DNA from: Acetoanaerobium noterae
Lineage (GTDB): Bacteria; Bacillota; Clostridia; Peptostreptococcales; Filifactoraceae
Length of the DNA: 64,000 bases
Direction of reading: 5' to 3'
NCBI RefSeq assembly: GCF_900168025.1
Contig: NZ_FUYN01000001.1
Location: 1-64,000 of the forward strand
Shown here: one piece after another, positions 62,578 to 64,000 of the stretch
Layout: each line of letters begins with the position of its first letter
Numbering within the stretch: position 1 is the stretch's first letter
The notes under the pieces: generated by a model
Databases searched by the model: none
Seen by the model: the letters and a program-made list of their open reading frames with translations, nothing else
Told to the model about the DNA's origin: nothing
Position numbers and translations under genes: made by a program

Positions 62578-62730
62578 CTATAGATTGTACTTGTTTAATA
62601 TATTATTGATTTTACTGGATAATCTATTAATTCTTTTGTTTAGATTCAAGCTGTTCTTAGCTATGAGGATTAAATATACAAGGACTAAAAATAGAACAAT
62701 CAAATTCAAACTTAAGCCAATAGTCGTCAT
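62578..62730 (-). CDS. 50-aa single-pass membrane protein
   Basis: An ATG at 62730 with GGAGG seven bases before it opens a 50-codon frame ending TAG at 62578. The first half is one membrane helix (LSLNLIVLFLVLVYLILI), and the second is basic and Asn-rich (KRINRLSSKINN). The strong ribosome site and operon position between the sulfurtransferase and Crp/Fnr genes support a real gene. Family not recognised. Confidence 0.7.
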   Translation of the reverse strand: MTTIGLSLNLIVLFLVLVYLILIAKNSLNLNKRINRLSSKINNILNKYNL

Positions 62731-62748
62731 TTTATCGCCTCCAAGTAT

Positions 62749-63576
62749 TTAATCTTTTTCGATTACATTGTCTTTATATGATACATAATCACTATAACTA
62801 CCTAAGTAAAGTCTAGAATATAATCCTACCTCATCCATAGCTACTATATTTATCGGTGCTGTCACCCCTGAACCACAGTAAGCAATTACCATTTTATCAG
62901 AATCAATATTATTATATACTTTTTTTAAATCTTCAATTTCTTTTATTCTATTTTCATTCATTACATCCTTAAAGAATATATTGATTGAAGTTGGAATTCT
63001 TCCTGGAATTTTATCATAAGGTTCAATTAGCCCTTTATACCTTTCTGGTGATCTTGAATCGATTAAAATATAGTTCTTGCCTTTAGAAATTATGATTTTT
63101 AGTTCATCCATCTCTATTAATAGATCGTTATTTATTCTAGCATCGATTTTACCCTTCAGATGATTGCTTTTATTTGGTTCACCACTTTCCATCTCAATAC
63201 CTGCCTGAGCTGCTGCATTAATCCCACCATTTAATATTTTTACATTCGTAATTCCAATATATTTTAACATCCACCATAATCTTGCAGCAACTGAAATATC
63301 GTCATCGTAAACTAATATCTTTGTATCATTTGAAATCCCAATCGCCTCTAACTTATTTATAAACATGGCCATATCTGGCAATGGGTGTCTTCCTCCATGA
63401 ACAGACTTCTTTGCTGACATATCACCTTCTAAATCGAAAAAGAATGCATTTTTTATATGTGAGTTTTTATATGCCTTAATTCCATAGTCTGTTTCAACTA
63501 AATCAAATCTACAGTCTATAATTACGTATTCGTCTAAATTAGATTTAACTTCAAATGCTTCAATAAAATTTTTCAT
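62749..63576 (-). CDS. two-domain sulfurtransferase (thiosulfate/3-mercaptopyruvate type)
   Basis: 275 residues with two rhodanese-like domains. The N-terminal one lacks the Cys loop; the C-terminal one has AYCGSGVTAP with the catalytic Cys. The CGSGVTA loop is that of 3-mercaptopyruvate sulfurtransferases, although thiosulfate use is also possible. HPLPDMAMF and RGLLEP-like SRSPERYKGL blocks are typical. No signal peptide, so it is cytoplasmic. AGGAGG lies close to the ATG. It heads the run with the 50-aa protein and the Crp/Fnr regulator. Confidence 0.92.
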   Translation of the reverse strand: MKNFIEAFEVKSNLDEYVIIDCRFDLVETDYGIKAYKNSHIKNAFFFDLEGDMSAKKSVHGGRHPLPDMAMFINKLEAIGISNDTKILVYDDDISVAARLWWMLKYIGITNVKILNGGINAAAQAGIEMESGEPNKSNHLKGKIDARINNDLLIEMDELKIIISKGKNYILIDSRSPERYKGLIEPYDKIPGRIPTSINIFFKDVMNENRIKEIEDLKKVYNNIDSDKMVIAYCGSGVTAPINIVAMDEVGLYSRLYLGSYSDYVSYKDNVIEKD

Positions 63577-63740
63577 GACACCCTCCTCTTAATTTAAACT
63601 ATATAATTTATATTATCCTTTTTTAGCTAATTCATGCGCAAATATTTAAATTCTCGTTATTTATATGTAATTTCTTTTATTTTATCATATAATGGTTATA
63701 TCATAACTTACTATTTCAAAATAAAGGAGAATCAATAATA

Positions 63741-64000
63741 ATGAAAAAATTATTTATTTATATTTTGCTTTTCGCTTTTATCATTACAGGCTGCTCTTCT
63801 AATAAAACTATTTCTGATTCAGACTCAACAACTTCGCCTGCAGCTTCAAGTGTAGAAGCTGTTGATGAAAAGGTGGAATTTGAAATTCTTGAATCTGATG
63901 AGCTTAAGGCATTGAAAGTTGATGAAAGTCAAGAAGTAATGGTACTTATGTATCATAACATTGGCGAAGAGGAAGCAACTTGGACAAGAACACCTGAAAA
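63741..64000 (+). CDS. polysaccharide deacetylase-like lipoprotein, N-terminal part
   Basis: The frame runs off the right window edge with 86 complete codons. A lipobox (IITGCSS) is followed by a Ser/Thr-rich linker, and at residue 67 VMVLMYHNIGEEE matches the opening strand of NodB-type polysaccharide deacetylases. AAAGGAGA precedes the ATG. The catalytic part lies outside the window, so the enzyme class is moderately sure. Confidence 0.7.
   Translation, partial: MKKLFIYILLFAFIITGCSSNKTISDSDSTTSPAASSVEAVDEKVEFEILESDELKALKVDESQEVMVLMYHNIGEEEATWTRTPE

Noticed and set aside
1-64000. CRISPR array
   Set aside because: I found no set of regularly spaced direct repeats; the repeats seen are within protein domains (16713-17774, 28036-29007) or single pairs.

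Overview
The window is low-GC Firmicutes-type DNA, most likely from an anaerobic, amino-acid-fermenting Clostridia (Peptostreptococcaceae-like). The grounds are A/T-rich codon use, strong AGGAGG-type ribosome sites with frequent TTG starts, a T-box leader, an HgdC-type activase with a double-cubane partner, and many sulfur-handling and peptidase genes. The species cannot be fixed from sequence reading alone.

Positions 1 to about 11,670 are accessory DNA, apparently the right part of an integrative element. The region holds an IS3-family remnant, an orphan DUF4357 fragment, an unrecognised 271-aa protein, a LysR regulator divergent from a GcvT/LigM-like methyltransferase with a perfect palindrome between them, a large serine recombinase that lost its N-terminus to a complete IS3 copy, a RepA_N replication initiator, and a RloA/RloB ATPase-nuclease pair that is a candidate defence system. 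It ends at what looks like the 3' half of a tRNA-Leu(CAA) gene (11616-11671), which I read as the right attachment scar. The intact tRNA would then lie left of the window.

From about 11.9 kb onward the DNA looks like core genome: an SH3-NlpC/P60 cell-wall hydrolase, a type III aspartokinase, and an MBL-fold protein. A flavin-based extracellular-electron-transfer-like cassette follows (type II NADH dehydrogenase, polyprenyl synthase, UbiA prenyltransferase, tandem-repeat lipoprotein, ApbE flavin transferase), without eetA/eetB inside it. Next is a T-box-controlled branched-chain amino acid operon (ACT small subunit, ilvC, ilvD, ilvB), a CDF metal exporter and a tandem-rhodanese lipoprotein.

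Positions 29-43 kb carry a tightly overlapped six-gene operon (WecE-like aminotransferase, GT2, ATP-grasp, and a complete NitT/TauT-type ABC importer) convergent with a GT-C glycosyltransferase. Beside it is a sulfur cluster: two TusA-like proteins, two YeeE-family membrane proteins, a thioredoxin reductase fused to a degenerate thioredoxin domain, and a molybdopterin oxidoreductase. A LysR regulator sits between them, and a shared ATACTTATAG motif occurs in both flanking intergenic regions. This shared control of nucleotide-sugar-like and sulfur genes is one of the least explained arrangements here.

Positions 43-64 kb hold an orphan C-C bond lyase-like protein, PepD, a holin-like membrane protein, ThiI, IscS, a LUD protein, a likely free-standing ~95-nt small RNA with C-rich loops, asparaginase, the double-cubane protein and its activase, an HI0933-type flavoprotein, chorismate mutase, an FtsA-like protein with C-terminal beta-grasp-like repeats, LysR, an M18 aminopeptidase, an HD-GYP protein, a second SH3-NlpC/P60 hydrolase, a Crp/Fnr regulator, a 50-aa membrane protein, a two-domain sulfurtransferase, and the start of a polysaccharide deacetylase lipoprotein. 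Intrinsic terminators separate most units.
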